From Stachybotrys elegans (lineage: Eukaryota > Ascomycota > Sordariomycetes > Hypocreales > Stachybotryaceae): DNA of 64,000 nt. A program made the position numbers and the translations under genes. The stretch's first letter is position 1; each line of letters opens with the position of its first letter. The stretch is taken from positions 1,860,001 through 1,924,000 of the forward strand of contig JAGPNK010000004.1 of assembly GCA_020746835.1 (NCBI GenBank), given 5' to 3'. The notes below the pieces were generated by a model, which searched no databases, was not told where the DNA came from, and worked only from the letters and a program-made list of their open reading frames with translations. Positions 36,203-47,806 of this stretch are shown here, one piece after another.

Positions 36203-36744
36203 ACTTTCTGCCACGAGAATATGAGGACACGAGTCACGATGATTGGGCTGGTTAAAATTGGGTTGGGAATGTAGGAACGTGCATCGGAACTGGACGTAGA
36301 ACAACGCCTGATCACTTGGCAATTATTTCAAAGACACTACTGGGCTAGAGAATGCCGAGTCAAGGCCCTAGCTAAAAAACGAAAATAAAAATAAAAAATG
36401 CCATACACAACGATCCTCGCAAACATATCATACACCATCTTGCATCTTGCCTACTTATCCTTTGAGCTTCTTGGCTCGTGGCATACGCTATCATTCTAAC
36501 GGCCTTGTTTCTTCTCCCTCCCCTACTGACAATTACTACTTTGTATAGTTATATGGTCACGAAAGCCCAGTTAGAGCGTTGTTATACCCGTTCCATTGAA
36601 TGTATTTACACAATTCCCCAGCCAAAGCTTCATGTTCTGTGGTTTCTTCTTCCGATAGCTCTGACCATGCATCGACCAAACAGATGTAGATGATACAAAT
36701 CCTTGTGCCTGAATGGCAATTTGCCAAAACGCCAGCGCCCGCAC
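36203..36744. other. Convergent intergenic region
   Basis: Holds the 3' flanks of Kap123 and of the TAPT1-family gene, which run toward each other. A short A-rich stretch lies at 36,374-36,398. A 71-codon open frame at 36,478 starts with GTG, has no family resemblance and is not called. Confidence 0.6.
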
Positions 36745-39700
36745 CTACCAGATGCGCTTCGCAACCATTTCATACCTAGCGACACTGCTCAAGTCTGTCT
36801 CGGGTTTCCGATTGTCGTCCTTTTTCCGCCCAGGACCCCTTCCGCCCTTTAAGCCTTCAGTAGGGTCAGCGTGAATCCATCGCTGCCTCTCCTCTCCGAC
36901 TTCTACTTCAGCGTGGCCTCCGCTACGTTTACCCATCACGTCAAACTTTTCCTTCTCCAGCTTCCCGGTGGCTATAAGATGCTCCTTGGCCTTCATCTTG
37001 GCGTATCGATTGCGAGAGTACTTGAGTAGCAGCATGCCCAAGAGGAGTTTGACAATAAGCAAAACGAGAAACGCGATAAAAAAGAAGACAACCATGGTCA
37101 GGGCTGCGATCACGTCATCTGAAGTCCAGGAGTACCATGGTCTGTTGTTACGTGCTGATCCGTAGGGTGGTCCATGGGTGCTTCGTCCCAGGGAGTCTCG
37201 GATGAGGGTATCGAACCGATTCAAAGCAGCCATCACAGCAGGTGATGATGGGGTTGCAGACTCCGCCGCGAGGGAGGTTTGCGTGGACTGTGGCGTAGGT
37301 ATAGCAATATGAGTTGAAAGAAACATGTGATATGTCTGGATGGAAGCCCGAATGAAGAGGCAGGATAAGGGGGTCACAGCCAGGCCTAGCCTGCGAGTCA
37401 GGGAGGGTGTAGTGAACGCCTATTTCTATGGTCAGCATCCGAGTCTGCGACGCAGAATGGTCTCCTCACATTGGTATAATAGTCTTTGCACAGTATATCA
37501 AGAATCCTACCGTAAAAGGCGGGCTTGATGTTGTTAAATTTGGTTACGTAGGCATGCTTGATGGCGTCCACTAGCATTTCGCTGCCAATAACGATCAGGA
37601 AGGGTGACAGAACCTCGCCAGACATCAACCAGGACGGCAGAACAGTGAAGCTGTGCGGGAGAATGGAGTGGTTGTGCAAAGGCACCGTATCGTCGGAACC
37701 GGAGTCAGAACCAGCACCTGGGACCGAGAGGCCACCGACTTCAACAACGTTGCGCATACCAATGATGAGCAGCATGATCCATAGGTGGAAGCGCTCTACA
37801 ATGTCTGCGCAAGTAAGCTGGAAAAGATTGTCCTTCTCGATCCTCTTGAAGACGGTGCTTTTGATTTCAACAAACTGGTTGGAGAGAAGAAGGGTTAAGA
37901 GGGCATTTGAGTAGGAGTTCACGGCTACGTTGAGCGTGATGACTTGATAGTACAGAGTGACAGAATGAAGGCAGTTGTATAGCAGGGCGAGGACAAACAT
38001 GCCGAGTGGCAAGAGTACCTTGGAGCGACCGGAGGAATTCCGGGACAGGGTTTCGCTGCTAAAGAGACATTCGAGGATATCCTGGCCAAGGGCTGACAGG
38101 AGGCGGTCGCTAACCTCGAGAATGTTGTAGATGACGTAGAGCTTGATGGCTGATTGCGCACGAATAAAGTGATACATTCGACTGGCGTCAAGCCTCATCA
38201 ATGCGAGAGAGCTGCAAATGATGACAGCACCCTGGAGCAGGTCGGCCTTGTTAAAGGCTGACAGGTTGGATGGCATCGATTTGGTGCGCCGGTGACGAGA
38301 GGAGCCGCCGGGCTTGTAACCGCTCCGGAGTTTGGTAGGTGACATGGCCCGCGGATATCCCTTGGCCCGCGGATCTATACGAAGATTGAGGAGGATCTCG
38401 CGAGGCCTCGGTATACCGTCCACCTCAGAGGGAGCTTGGCTGGCATTGCTCTGGCTGCGAGACCTGTTGCCTTCGGAAACATCGCTGGGCCTCCGGGCCG
38501 ATTCGACTCGACCTCGCCTCCAGAGCCTCCCCATGCCGTCCCATACGTAGCCAACTAACCATCGTATTTCTTTGCCGATTAAGTAGGCCCACCACCTCAC
38601 CAGAATTGCCACGGCAATGACGAACCTGATAGGCATGACGGTGAAGGTGTAGAGCCACGCATCTAGACAGGCAAGTGCGCCGAAGTACAACGTCCGTTCG
38701 AGATAAAGAGGTACTAGGATGACATTCTTGAGCCGCTCGAGCTTGACGGCACTGGACTCGTAGGGTATATCGTTGGTGTAAGATTGGTGTATGTAGAGTG
38801 GGCTTGGACGTTGTGCTGCCAACTCAAGCTGTAGATGCGTCGGTAGTGACATGGGGGGTAGAGGTATCCTCGTAGGAATGGGTGACGGCGGATTTGGGCT
38901 TTGACCGGCAGCCGGGAGCGTGGCGTCCGCGGGCTGCAAGGAGATAGTCGGCGGTCCAGCACTGGGTACTGGAGCCGTTGCCGCTCCATTCGAAAAAGCT
39001 GGCAGACCGTCCAGGTTCAGTGTCAAGGGCAAAGGACGCTGCATGGGATGGAAGGAGTAGCGCCTGGGTGAGGACTGGGGCTGGTCGAAAGGCTGCTTTC
39101 GACTCGAGGGAGGCGTGGACAGCGTCCGTGGTGCTGGGGTCGGTCGGCGAAACGTGTCTCTCGGTGGCCACAAGTCGCGGTGTCCTGGCTCCGGGCCACG
39201 GCTGCTAGACCGCGGGTAGCGACCATCGCCCGAGCCCAGTCTTGGAAAGGCCTCCTGCAAGGCCGCAGGCCGCGAGAGGGTATCCTGGTCGAGTGACGGT
39301 CTCCGGGGTGGCGGCGCGGGAGCCACGGGCAGGGAGCCGGGCGAGCTCGTCAGCTCCCGCATCTCGGCGGCCGAAAGGCGCTGGACGCTGTCGTTGGTGG
39401 GTGTCTTTATGGTGCTGCTACGGCCGCGTGGCTTGACCGAGTCGGTATCCCCATTGGCGTCATGGTGAGGATCGTTCTGGGAGGAGGGTGCTGCGTCCTC
39501 CTCTATGGTGAAGTCGGATATGGAGGACGAGTCGGAGCTTTGTCTCTTGGGACTCCTCGGACTCGTGCTGTGGTGTGAATCATCTTCTGAGGATCGGTCT
39601 TCGTCGGCCGGGTTTATCGGCAGGTGGAGGCAGGCTGCCGGGTCCCGTTTCGGTTTCGGCCTGTGTGTGCTGCTGTGTGTCTTGGATACGTGGGCTTCAG

Positions 39701-39761
39701 CTTCTGTCGCTGTGAGTGGTGCTGCTGATAGGGCATTGACCCGGGAAGCTGGAGGTTCCAT
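36745..39761 (-). CDS. TAPT1/Emp65-family ER membrane protein
   Basis: Two exons, 37,470-39,761 and 36,745-37,419, joined in frame across an intron with GTGAGG donor and ATAG acceptor; 988 residues. The frame extends three bases further to a GTG, but ATG at 39,761 is the true start. Residues 1 to about 330 are Ser/Pro-rich and probably disordered. The TAPT1 (DUF747) region follows, with several membrane segments: the Val-Pro-Leu-Tyr-Leu-Glu-Arg-Thr-Leu start, the Lys-Ala-Asp-Leu-Leu-Gln-Gly segment, the Asn-Gln-Phe-Val-Glu-Ile-Lys-Ser motif and a final Phe-Tyr-Gly-Arg-Ile-Leu part before the splice. Exon 2 adds one more membrane segment and a basic tail. Yeast Emp65 of this family acts with Slp1 in quality control of ER membrane-associated proteins; the same role here is inferred. 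Confidence 0.92.
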
Positions 39762-40628
39762 CACAAAGGCGCTGGATCATTCCGGACAGTCGGATGCCAC
39801 GAGGCAGTGTGTTTTCCGAGGAAAGATGCGGGACATAGAGGGCGTCGAGTGCGTGGGCTGTTGCGGATGGAATGCTTCCAGCCACGTTTGAGGTTGTCTC
39901 CAAATAGTAAGGTCGGTCAGTCATGCACATGTCCCTTCAGATTAACGTAGTAGGTCCGTCCCATCCCAGCAGTACATGGGTTTCTTCCCAAATTAGTCGT
40001 GCCAGCAAGTACCCCGCTCAAATAGTGGGTGGTTTGGCTTCCTTGGAAAAGCGCCTCGACCACAGCCATGGCAAGACTTGTTATCACGAGTGGGTAAATT
40101 AAGGTGCCACATATACCAGACAGTTTGATAATTCATTGGATACAGCTCTCAGTTCCATTTCTCGCAGGTTGTCTTCTTGTTCTGCCGCCATCGCCTATTG
40201 TGGAGTTCAGCGGCTACCTCTGATACTCTCTTCATGAGTAGACTGACTGCTCTTGTCAAGGAGCCAACCGGCATGAGCAGCAGACTCAGGTCTGCGATGG
40301 TGTAGCTAGCTATACGACATAGCTACGCTCCAGGCCCATGCAGCCCATCCGTGCCCCAACACTGACCTCATATCTTCTGTCCTCCCCGTGCCGGTCTCGG
40401 CATTGGCACAATATGACATCGGTCCTCTAGAGAGGTTACATTTGTTATGACAAATACTGACTGCGAGAGGACATAATGGTCACTTTTCTCTTCAAGCATT
40501 GTCTTCTGCCGGGGGTCGGCGCTGGGTCAAGTGCGGCGTATTACCTTGCGGATGCTATATCGTGAGAGATGCCAATGCTATATGTGCAATGTTGCCCACT
40601 CTCTGAAGATGTGCGGCATTGTGAAGTC
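39762..40628. other. Intergenic, TAPT1-family promoter side
   Basis: 867 bases between the start of the TAPT1-family gene and the end of the WBP4-like gene. No coding frame with family resemblance and no RNA gene recognised. Confidence 0.55.
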
Positions 40629-41561
40629 TCACCTTTGGCGGATGCCTTTGGGTTTCCTCTTCTTGAAGACCACCGTGCTTGCAGCTGCTTCTTGCGCGTC
40701 AGGATTCGATGTTACGCCTAGATCTTCCGGGGCTGCTGCTTGTGCCGGTATACCGTGGATTGCTTCGTCTGGCTCCTGTTTGATGGTTGCTTCGAGCTCC
40801 TGCTTGGCTGCAGCTTCTGCCTCTTGCTTGATGGCATATTCATTGGCTTCATCATCCTCTTCCTTCTTTACTTCCCCTGCCCCAGTGGCGGTAGCGTCGT
40901 CCTCACTCTTCACTGCTGGCTGTTCCGTTTTCGGCTTCGGGGAGGAGAGGGTACCGCTCAGCAACGCATCCAGCTCCTTATCTTCGTCATGCGGCAGCGC
41001 CTTGGAGTCTCGGCCCCATCTCCTGGGCTTCTTGAACAGCCCTTGCACCGCGGCTTCCTGCTCTTTCTCTTCTTCGGTCACCTCACGCTTCCGAATCCCG
41101 GTGGCTCGCATCTCTGCTGTCTCTCCAACCTTTTCCTGGCCGGCTGGGTCAATGACGCGAGTGCTTGTGACTGTCCATTCGCCAGGCATCGCCATTTCCG
41201 GGCGAAATGCGCTAGGCATGGCAACACCCAGTTCTGCAAGCTGTTCGCGTTGCTTCTTTAGTTGTGCCTCCGTGGCTAGGCTCGGCTTGGTAGATGGGCC
41301 TGCATGTTGGCTAGAGCTGACTGAGGCAGCCGAGGATGATCCAGCGACGACTCCGTTTAGCCGCGCAATCTCCTGTTTTGCGCGTTCCTTGTCTCGCTCC
41401 TCTCGTTCATGTCCGCGATGCAGATCTCGCAAGAAGCGCTTTAGGGCGCCTTGGTGCTTGGCTGTAGCTTCATGATTCTGCCGCTCGAGTTTGGTGTCGC
41501 GCACGTAGCAAGCACAATGCTTGCACCAGTATTTGGGCGTTGATTTCCAATGCTCAGACAT
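40629..41561 (-). CDS. U1-type zinc-finger protein, WBP4/FBP21-like splicing factor
   Basis: Single exon, 310 residues, ATG at 41,559-41,561. The N terminus carries a U1-C/matrin-type C2H2 zinc finger: Cys13, Cys16, His30 and His36 in a Tyr-Trp-Cys-Lys-His-Cys context, followed by a basic helix. The middle is charged and helical (Arg/Glu-rich 48-65), then acidic and Lys/Glu-rich to about residue 290. The C terminus is basic (Lys-Lys-Arg-Lys-Pro-Lys-Gly-Ile-Arg-Gln-Arg), the ending seen in fungal WBP4-type proteins. WBP4/FBP21 is a spliceosomal B-complex protein in animals. The WW domains of the animal protein are not visible here, as is usual for fungal members. Role in splicing is inferred from the family. 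Confidence 0.85.
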   Translation of the reverse strand: MSEHWKSTPKYWCKHCACYVRDTKLERQNHEATAKHQGALKRFLRDLHRGHEREERDKERAKQEIARLNGVVAGSSSAASVSSSQHAGPSTKPSLATEAQLKKQREQLAELGVAMPSAFRPEMAMPGEWTVTSTRVIDPAGQEKVGETAEMRATGIRKREVTEEEKEQEAAVQGLFKKPRRWGRDSKALPHDEDKELDALLSGTLSSPKPKTEQPAVKSEDDATATGAGEVKKEEDDEANEYAIKQEAEAAAKQELEATIKQEPDEAIHGIPAQAAAPEDLGVTSNPDAQEAAASTVVFKKRKPKGIRQR

Positions 41562-42114
41562 GATGCGTGACCTTGAGGAGCTCCTTGGGTCTGGGCGTTA
41601 ACCAGGGCGTTTGTGGGGAATAGCTGCACAGAGAACTTGAAAGAACTGTCTCGAGGCCCGAGGTCTGCTTATAGATTCCTGATGTTTGTTGGGTGGTGTT
41701 CTGGACGAAATGTACAAAGACTTCTTAATGCTAGGCAAGTTTTGACTTGGTAATGAGTGAGTGTTGACAGCATGGGTACATCTTAGAGGTGGACGACATA
41801 GTGGTTGCTCGCTTATGTAATTGACAAAGACATAGCCGCCTACCCTGCACCCACTTACGATAACTTCCTTTCACTACTTGCTGTCTTACATATTGCCGAT
41901 TTCAATCTCTCCCTCTGACGACGATGGCAGGAAGTATGAGTTGTATTAAACTCGCAACATCATGTTCAGCTATTATGTCGCCTCCGAGTAATTACTACTG
42001 ACTACTAATCATCCCTTCATATGTCCTTCATCTTCTTCCATCATTCATATGCCACCAACGGTATCAAGATCATTAACATTCCATCCAGACTCGCGGTCAT
42101 GTACCCCGTCATAC
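41562..42114. other. Intergenic
   Basis: 553 bases between the WBP4-like start and the end of the Pir-type gene; both genes read leftward. Contains the WBP4-like promoter and the Pir-type 3' flank. Nothing else recognised. Confidence 0.55.
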
Positions 42115-43316
42115 CTACAGTAAGAATGCAACAACAACGAAAGAAAGGCTGAGAACGACTGCAATACCAGGGACATGCTTGTTACCAGCAGATGGAGGCA
42201 CCGCACTGGACGAAGGAGTAGCAGCAGCATCTTCTCGTGTCGGGGCTTGAACCTGGCCATCTGATATTTGAGTGGCAATGCCTGTGGGTGCCTGAACTTG
42301 ACCATCGGAAATTTGAGTCACCACTCCCGTGGGAGCTTGGACCTGGCCATCAGAGATCTGGCTTACAGGAGGAGCAGGTGGTGAAGCGGGTGTGGTAGGA
42401 GCTTGAACTTGGCCGTCAGATATCTGACTCACAGGGGGAGCCGGAGGCGGAGCAGGCGCGGTAGGAGCCTGGACCTGTCCATCGGAAATCTGGCTCGCTA
42501 CTCCTGTTGGGGCTTGAATCTGCCCGTCGGATATCTGGCTCACAGGAGGAGCAGCAGGCGCAGTGGGAGCCTGGACTTGCCCATCAGGTATCTGGCTTGC
42601 TACTCCCGTAGGTGCCTGAACTTGGCCGTCGGAGATCTGGCTGACGGCGGGAGGCGCCTGGATCTGGCCATCTGGAATCTGTGACACAGGTGGTGGCGCG
42701 ATCACGGTAGGGACAGCTTCGGGCTGGCCATCTGGCAACTGGCCGACAGCGGTGGTTGTCACCGGCCCTCCAGGAAGCTGCTCGTTACCGCAGCGCTGGA
42801 TGACAAAGTGAACCGGCTCACACTGCGCAGCCCAATGACGATCATAGAGGTTGTAGAAGCTACCAGACAGACACTGGTAGAAGACGGTTGAAGGCCCAAG
42901 GGCAATGCTGCCATTGGAGCAGACCGAGAAGCCAGACGTGTATATGGCACCGGCCTGGGGCGGGCCGTCGAATTGGAATTGGTAGTTGGAGGCAATGTAT
43001 CCCGTGCGATCCTGCCGGTCATGGAGGACCCCATTGTCCAATGTCAACAGCAGTTGACCCTCAGCATCAGAGTTGCATGAGATCTAATCCAAGACAAGTC
43101 AGCATGAGCAATGGCTCATAATTACGATTGGGGCCATACCTGGCCAGAGCCAGCATTGCTCCCGAGGGCTGCTATGGAGAACCCAAACTGGCCATCAAAG
43201 TTGGAAGCACAGCCGGAAGGGGCCGAGCCGGAGGGCGGGATAGGCTCCGTGACAGCCTGGGGAGCAGCCGACACAGCAGCTACGAGGCCCATGAGGGCGC
43301 CGAATTGATGCTTCAT
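42115..43316 (-). CDS. Pir-repeat cell wall protein with predicted GPI signal
   Basis: Two exons, 43,140-43,316 and 42,115-43,083 (donor GTATGG, acceptor TTAG), 381 residues. A signal peptide is evident at 1-18 (cut near Ala-Ala-Pro). Residues 35 to about 165 form a cysteine-containing domain (Cys36, Cys62 and four more Cys) resembling the four-cysteine domain of Pir wall proteins. From about residue 190 come nine Pir repeats of the Ser/Thr-Gln-Ile-Ser/Pro-Asp-Gly-Gln-Val/Ile-Gln type plus one diverged unit, separated by Ala-Pro-Thr linkers. The end is hydrophobic (Val-Pro-Gly-Ile-Ala-Val-Val-Leu...Ala-Phe-Leu-Leu) after a Ser/Ala-rich stretch, like a GPI addition signal. Pir repeats in yeast join the wall beta-1,3-glucan through an alkali-sensitive ester at a repeat Gln. 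Yeast Pir proteins have repeats first and the Cys domain last; the order is reversed here. Confidence 0.9.
42240..42740 (-). repeat. Pir repeat array (coding)
   Basis: Ten imperfect units encoding Gln-Ile-Ser-Asp-Gly-Gln-Val-Gln-Ala-Pro-Thr or variants, spaced 39-66 bases apart. Synonymous differences between units show they are not all recent copies. Repeat number is likely to vary between strains, as in other Pir genes. Confidence 0.85.
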
Positions 43317-45539
43317 ACTGGCTGTGCAAAGACGTCGACAGTCGTGGATAATGATAGAGGGTATTATACGGTATGTTGATATCAGACAAGCGAAAGATGT
43401 CTTGTGTTGAAGCAACGAGCGGGTTCGATAAAAGCGATAGTATGGATCCAACAATAATAAACGATGGGAGGCTGCGTGCTGTTCCAGAATTCGAGCTCGC
43501 ACAGATCCAGATGAGGCAAGACACAACTCAAGAGGACGCGGGGGAGTCAAGACAACGCGGTGGTGAAGGGCAGATCGGGTACATATATAGGTACTCGGGG
43601 CATATGCAGAAAAAAACTGGGATCCTGATGACGAAACAGCTGACAATCAATTTCACATAGGCGCTTGTGCGTTCACATACTCGGAACCCAATTTGAATAT
43701 CCGAGTGGTAGGCTAAACCGGTCAGCATCATGCGATGCTGGAAACCTGTTGGCCCAGACCAGGACGACGACGCCACGCTTCCCACAGAAAGAAGACGCGG
43801 TTCATGCGAGGAGCTCCGGCCAACCGGCTGATCCGTTTCTCTCTACACATACACCTCCATATACGCTTAACCGCGCGAGCGAGGGGCCAGCAGCATCGCG
43901 GAGAGGGCTCATGGCTGTGCGGGCCGAGAAAGCTACTGAAGAACTGGGCCTGGCAAGGCGACCAGATCTCATCGGACACACATCGCACACATGGACACCC
44001 CCCCCCCCCTTAGTGCTCGAATCTAACAGAAAGAACACACGGTGAGGGGTTTCGATGCTGGATGTCACCGAAGTGGATGGTCACCACAGAAAAAGAGAGG
44101 AGCCAGCGAATACAGCAGCTCGTCTACGACATCTGCCGGATTCCCATTGACGTAACTCGATATGCAGATCGGAGAGGGGTTGCGCAAAAGGTCACTGCAT
44201 GCCCTCTCTCCCAATGTTGGATAGGGATCCCAATCCTCATGTCTAAATCGCATCGAGACCGGATCGCCTGCTGACGACGTCGGGATTTTCATCCTAGCAT
44301 GCATGCGTCTCCCTCTTTGTCTGCTCCGGGGTGGCTGGGGAAAATCATATCCATGTGTATGCTCAAGCACACTTATTCCCCCATTGGAAGAAAGATTTGA
44401 ACCAGACGGGGGGGAGTGGCTGGGCAGCATTCCAGCCAGCCCAGTTTCCCCTCCAACTAGTCGAGGACCCCGGCGCCTTCGCCCTTCGATGAAGTCATAG
44501 ACAGAGAGAAAGAAAAAGGCTGATTGTAGTCCACTGTTTCGGCCACGGCGTCCTGCCCGTCAATAAGCAGAGAGTTGAAGTGCAGCTGAGCGAAACAGAT
44601 CCAATTCTTGGAAAGCCCAAGGGGCTAACGCCGCCGTAGCACGTCCCGGATTGCTCTTTGTGGGCGAGGTGAGAGCCGGCCACGACCAAGAAGCTCCCTT
44701 GAACGTGGTGCGGTTTCTGGCGTTAACCTTTGACGCCTATAATTGGATTGAATAGGTAGGCTGGTCAGCGTAGCATCGAGCGTACGCACCCATCTCACCT
44801 CGTATTCCCTCCACACCTTCGACATCCCGTCCATGGCCCTCTGCCGATGAGCCGCATCGGCCGCTAAGCTCCCCCTCCTCAACCCCCCCTTCTCCATCTC
44901 CGACTGCTGATCGCCATGCCATCCTATAGAATGCGGCCCTCTATATTGACCTCAGCCCACCAGAGCCCGGTAGCCCTGGTAACGTAACTGCACACGCGTC
45001 CGAGAACGGTGCATGCATACATCATGGAGATGTGATGATGCGTCGGTAAGTGGATATCTATTTAGTTATGTGTGTTAGTTGCTAATCGGAGATCTTGCCC
45101 GAATGCAAAGGGAAACAAATATACAGGGCCGATCTTGTGCCGGGATGGCCAGATGATGCGAACGTATCCCAGCAGAGCACAGTAGGTAGAGTAAGCAAGG
45201 CATCATTGTATTGTCCATTCCAACTGTAGTTCCATGCCAATGTCGGGAGCATAGCTGCCAACAGACCAGCCAGTGGGCCCATTTGTTCAAATCGCTAACA
45301 ATCCATAAAAAACCAGAGAGATGATACAATAATATCCACCTATAACTTGCAGGGCGGCTTGCCGACTGAGGTATCCAATAGTAACAACCGTAATCAATCC
45401 TGTTTCCATATCCGAGTGCCCATATGCTTGATTCCCGATGGCGACGCAATCGACGATGATCGACCGCGCAGCCCAAGTAAAAAAAGAATAAAGAGGAGAA
45501 AACTTGACAAAAACAACAGAGATGGGGCCGCGTCAGCCA
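43317..45539. other. 2.2 kb intergenic region upstream of the Pir-type gene
   Basis: No gene supported. A TATA-like CTATATATGTACC on the minus strand (about 43,578-43,590) lies roughly 265 bases before the Pir-type start and could be its core promoter. A 12-base C run is at 43,998-44,009. Several open frames up to 126 codons overlap on both strands without family resemblance. Long upstream regions are typical of regulated wall-protein genes; that is inference. Confidence 0.5.
43998..44009. repeat. Poly-C run (12 C)
   Basis: Uninterrupted C run in the long intergenic region. A probable length-variable site. Confidence 0.7.
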
Positions 45540-47806
45540 CTACGAAATATAGACGGGCATTCGGCTGCCGAGAAGTTCGCTCTTGCTGACCTGCACGTCC
45601 AACTTGTTGAAGTCGTGCAGCATCAACCAGCAAATCATCCTGAACACCAACACGCACCAAATGTCATGGTGTGATGCGTCTTCGTCGGCGAGATCAATAT
45701 TCTGAGGCGGCGGAGGCTCCTCGAAGTCTTCCTCGGTGTCAATGTCGGACTCTTGGCCGTCGTCGTCGTCTTCGTCCATCACATCATTGACACTCCGATC
45801 CGGAGGGGCGGAATGCATACTGGTCGATCTGCGTCGGTTAGAGAGGCGACCGGGCCTCCCGTCGTGCGCCGCAGACTCGCTTGCGTGGGTCCTGGCCGTG
45901 CCCGATCTCATAAACCGGAAGCCAGGGGGAGCCGCTACGATGCTAACCCGTCGCTGGGTAGAAGTCTCTGCTCGCTTCACCACCTGAGGTCGGATCACAC
46001 CGAAGTAGACGTCCATGAACTTGGACTCTCGCTCATCGGGGCTAGCTTCGTTGATCTCCTCGAACCGGGGGTGGGGCGGCCTTGGCATGTTGTGCCCCGG
46101 GAAGCTTGGCGATGGTGGCCTACCGTCAGGGAGCCTCAAAGACTGATTGTCGGGAACTCCATCCGGGTCATTCAATTGCCGAAGAACCTCCTGGATGTGG
46201 GAGCGCAGCACATCTTGAACAAGCTGACGTCTAGCAGTTTGGCGGAGCGAGGCAGGCGTCATCTTCGAGATGACATCCTCCGACTTCTCGCGCTGGTTCG
46301 CCGGCGGACGATCAGTTACACCTGGCCCGGCAGTGCTTGCAGCACGGGGCTTTGCCGTCAATATCTCGTCTGCATCAACCAGGGCTGCATGAACAGCATT
46401 GAGGAAAAGAAGTCGGTCGGATGCCGTGGTGGCAATGTCGTCTTCACGATACATTAGAATCGCGTCAATGTGACCATTGATCCTGTTGATAATGCTGGGA
46501 TTGCAGTGCATGTCACGGTAGTCCCTGGTCAAGGACTCGGGATACTCTCTGACAAACGAGTCGCGGTACGATGCGAGCAACCTTAGGAGAGACACCGACC
46601 GCTTGTCCCAGCGGTCTGGGGTTGGGTTAGGGACGTAGGTGAAACTGCTGTTGTCAATGTGGAGGGTGCGGCCCAGCATACCGACGATTTCGAACGACAC
46701 TACCAAACGTTAGAAGAGCGAGCAAGCTCCGCGGGTCAGGGGTTGAACATACGAGGAAACAGATGCGATGTCCGTCTGCCCTCAGTGCGATAGTGCTGAA
46801 CAGCATTGTTGTTGCATCCAATCAGGACAAGAGTCTCGGCAATCTCGCCTTGCGTAGCCATCTGTAGATAGCCCAGGTTCCGAGCCTCGTCATTGGGAAG
46901 ATCCAGTCGCCTACGGTCCGACTTTTCGCGGTAAATGGTAGGGACGTAGCCAAAACACAGCTCCTTGATCTCGTCGAGGGGAACCACGCGGTTCTTCTCA
47001 AAGTGACACTTGCCGTATATCTGAAAGGAGAACATGACACCCAGCTCGCTGACTTTTTCGCCGCGAACCATGAAGCCGTTTCCTTCGGCACGGTAACGGT
47101 CGTACTTTCTGTCAAACTCCTTCCAGTAGACGCCGAGAGCGGCCATCATCTCGATCAAATGGCAAATAGTTGTGGTGGCGTACGGTCGGGTGACGGTGGA
47201 GGGCATCGTGTCCCAGCTCTTCCTCTTGCGCTGCAGAGCCACCGTAAGTGTGTGGTGGCTGTGAAGGGTCGGAGGCGATTGAGGGAGACGATGCCTCATT
47301 GTGCTCTCGTTCGGGGGGCCAAGCTTCTCATACTGCGTTCGCTGCCAGTCGGCAGACGTCGCCTCCATGCGCTGAATAGCATATAGGAGCACAAACCACG
47401 AGGCGCGCTCGTTATCTGCGGTATGAATCCTCTCCTTCTCGGACATCTTGGCGTACTCGTCGCGCAGGTCCATGTCCTTGACCGTCTTGGTGTTCTGGAG
47501 ACTCTCGGGGGAACCGTCGAGGAAGTAGATGGCCTCGCCGGCTATGGGGCCGTCTTTGTTGTCGGGGGGCGAGACGAAGATGACGGGGGCGTCGAATTCC
47601 ACCTCGAATCGAAGCTCTTCCCACTTGAAGCGTCTTTTCTTGGTGAGCGCCCACTCGCCCATGACCTTCTCGTTGCACTGCGAATAGCCGCGAGCCGAGG
47701 CATAGTACTGCTGCAGGACCTGCATAAAAGTAGCACCAAAGGCGATGACGGAGACGACGAGGGCCACCGAGGCCACAATGACCTCGGAGTAGTCGACGTC
47801 GCTCAT
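45540..47806 (-). CDS. Conserved-type fungal membrane protein, function unknown
   Basis: Two exons, 46,753-47,806 and 45,540-46,699, joined by an intron with GTATGT donor, TCTAAC branch and TAG acceptor; 737 residues. The frame is open from 47,836 only through a GTG; ATG at 47,806 puts a single membrane segment at residues 8-30 (Val-Ile-Val-Ala-Ser-Val-Ala-Leu-Val-Val). The rest looks soluble. The first exon contains a Cys-His-Leu-Ile-Glu-Met-Met segment and a Gly-Glu-Ile-Ala-Glu-Thr-Leu stretch. The second exon is helical, with an acidic tail near residues 675-700 followed by a short hydrophobic segment (Ile-Trp-Cys-Val-Leu-Val-Phe). I think it belongs to a filamentous-fungal family sometimes labelled modin, but I am not certain, and no enzyme motif is visible. 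Confidence 0.78.

Noticed and set aside
44385..44412. Possible tRNA T-arm (GGTTCAAATC on the minus strand)
   Set aside because: The flanking bases do not pair into a stem and no acceptor or anticodon arm can be drawn.
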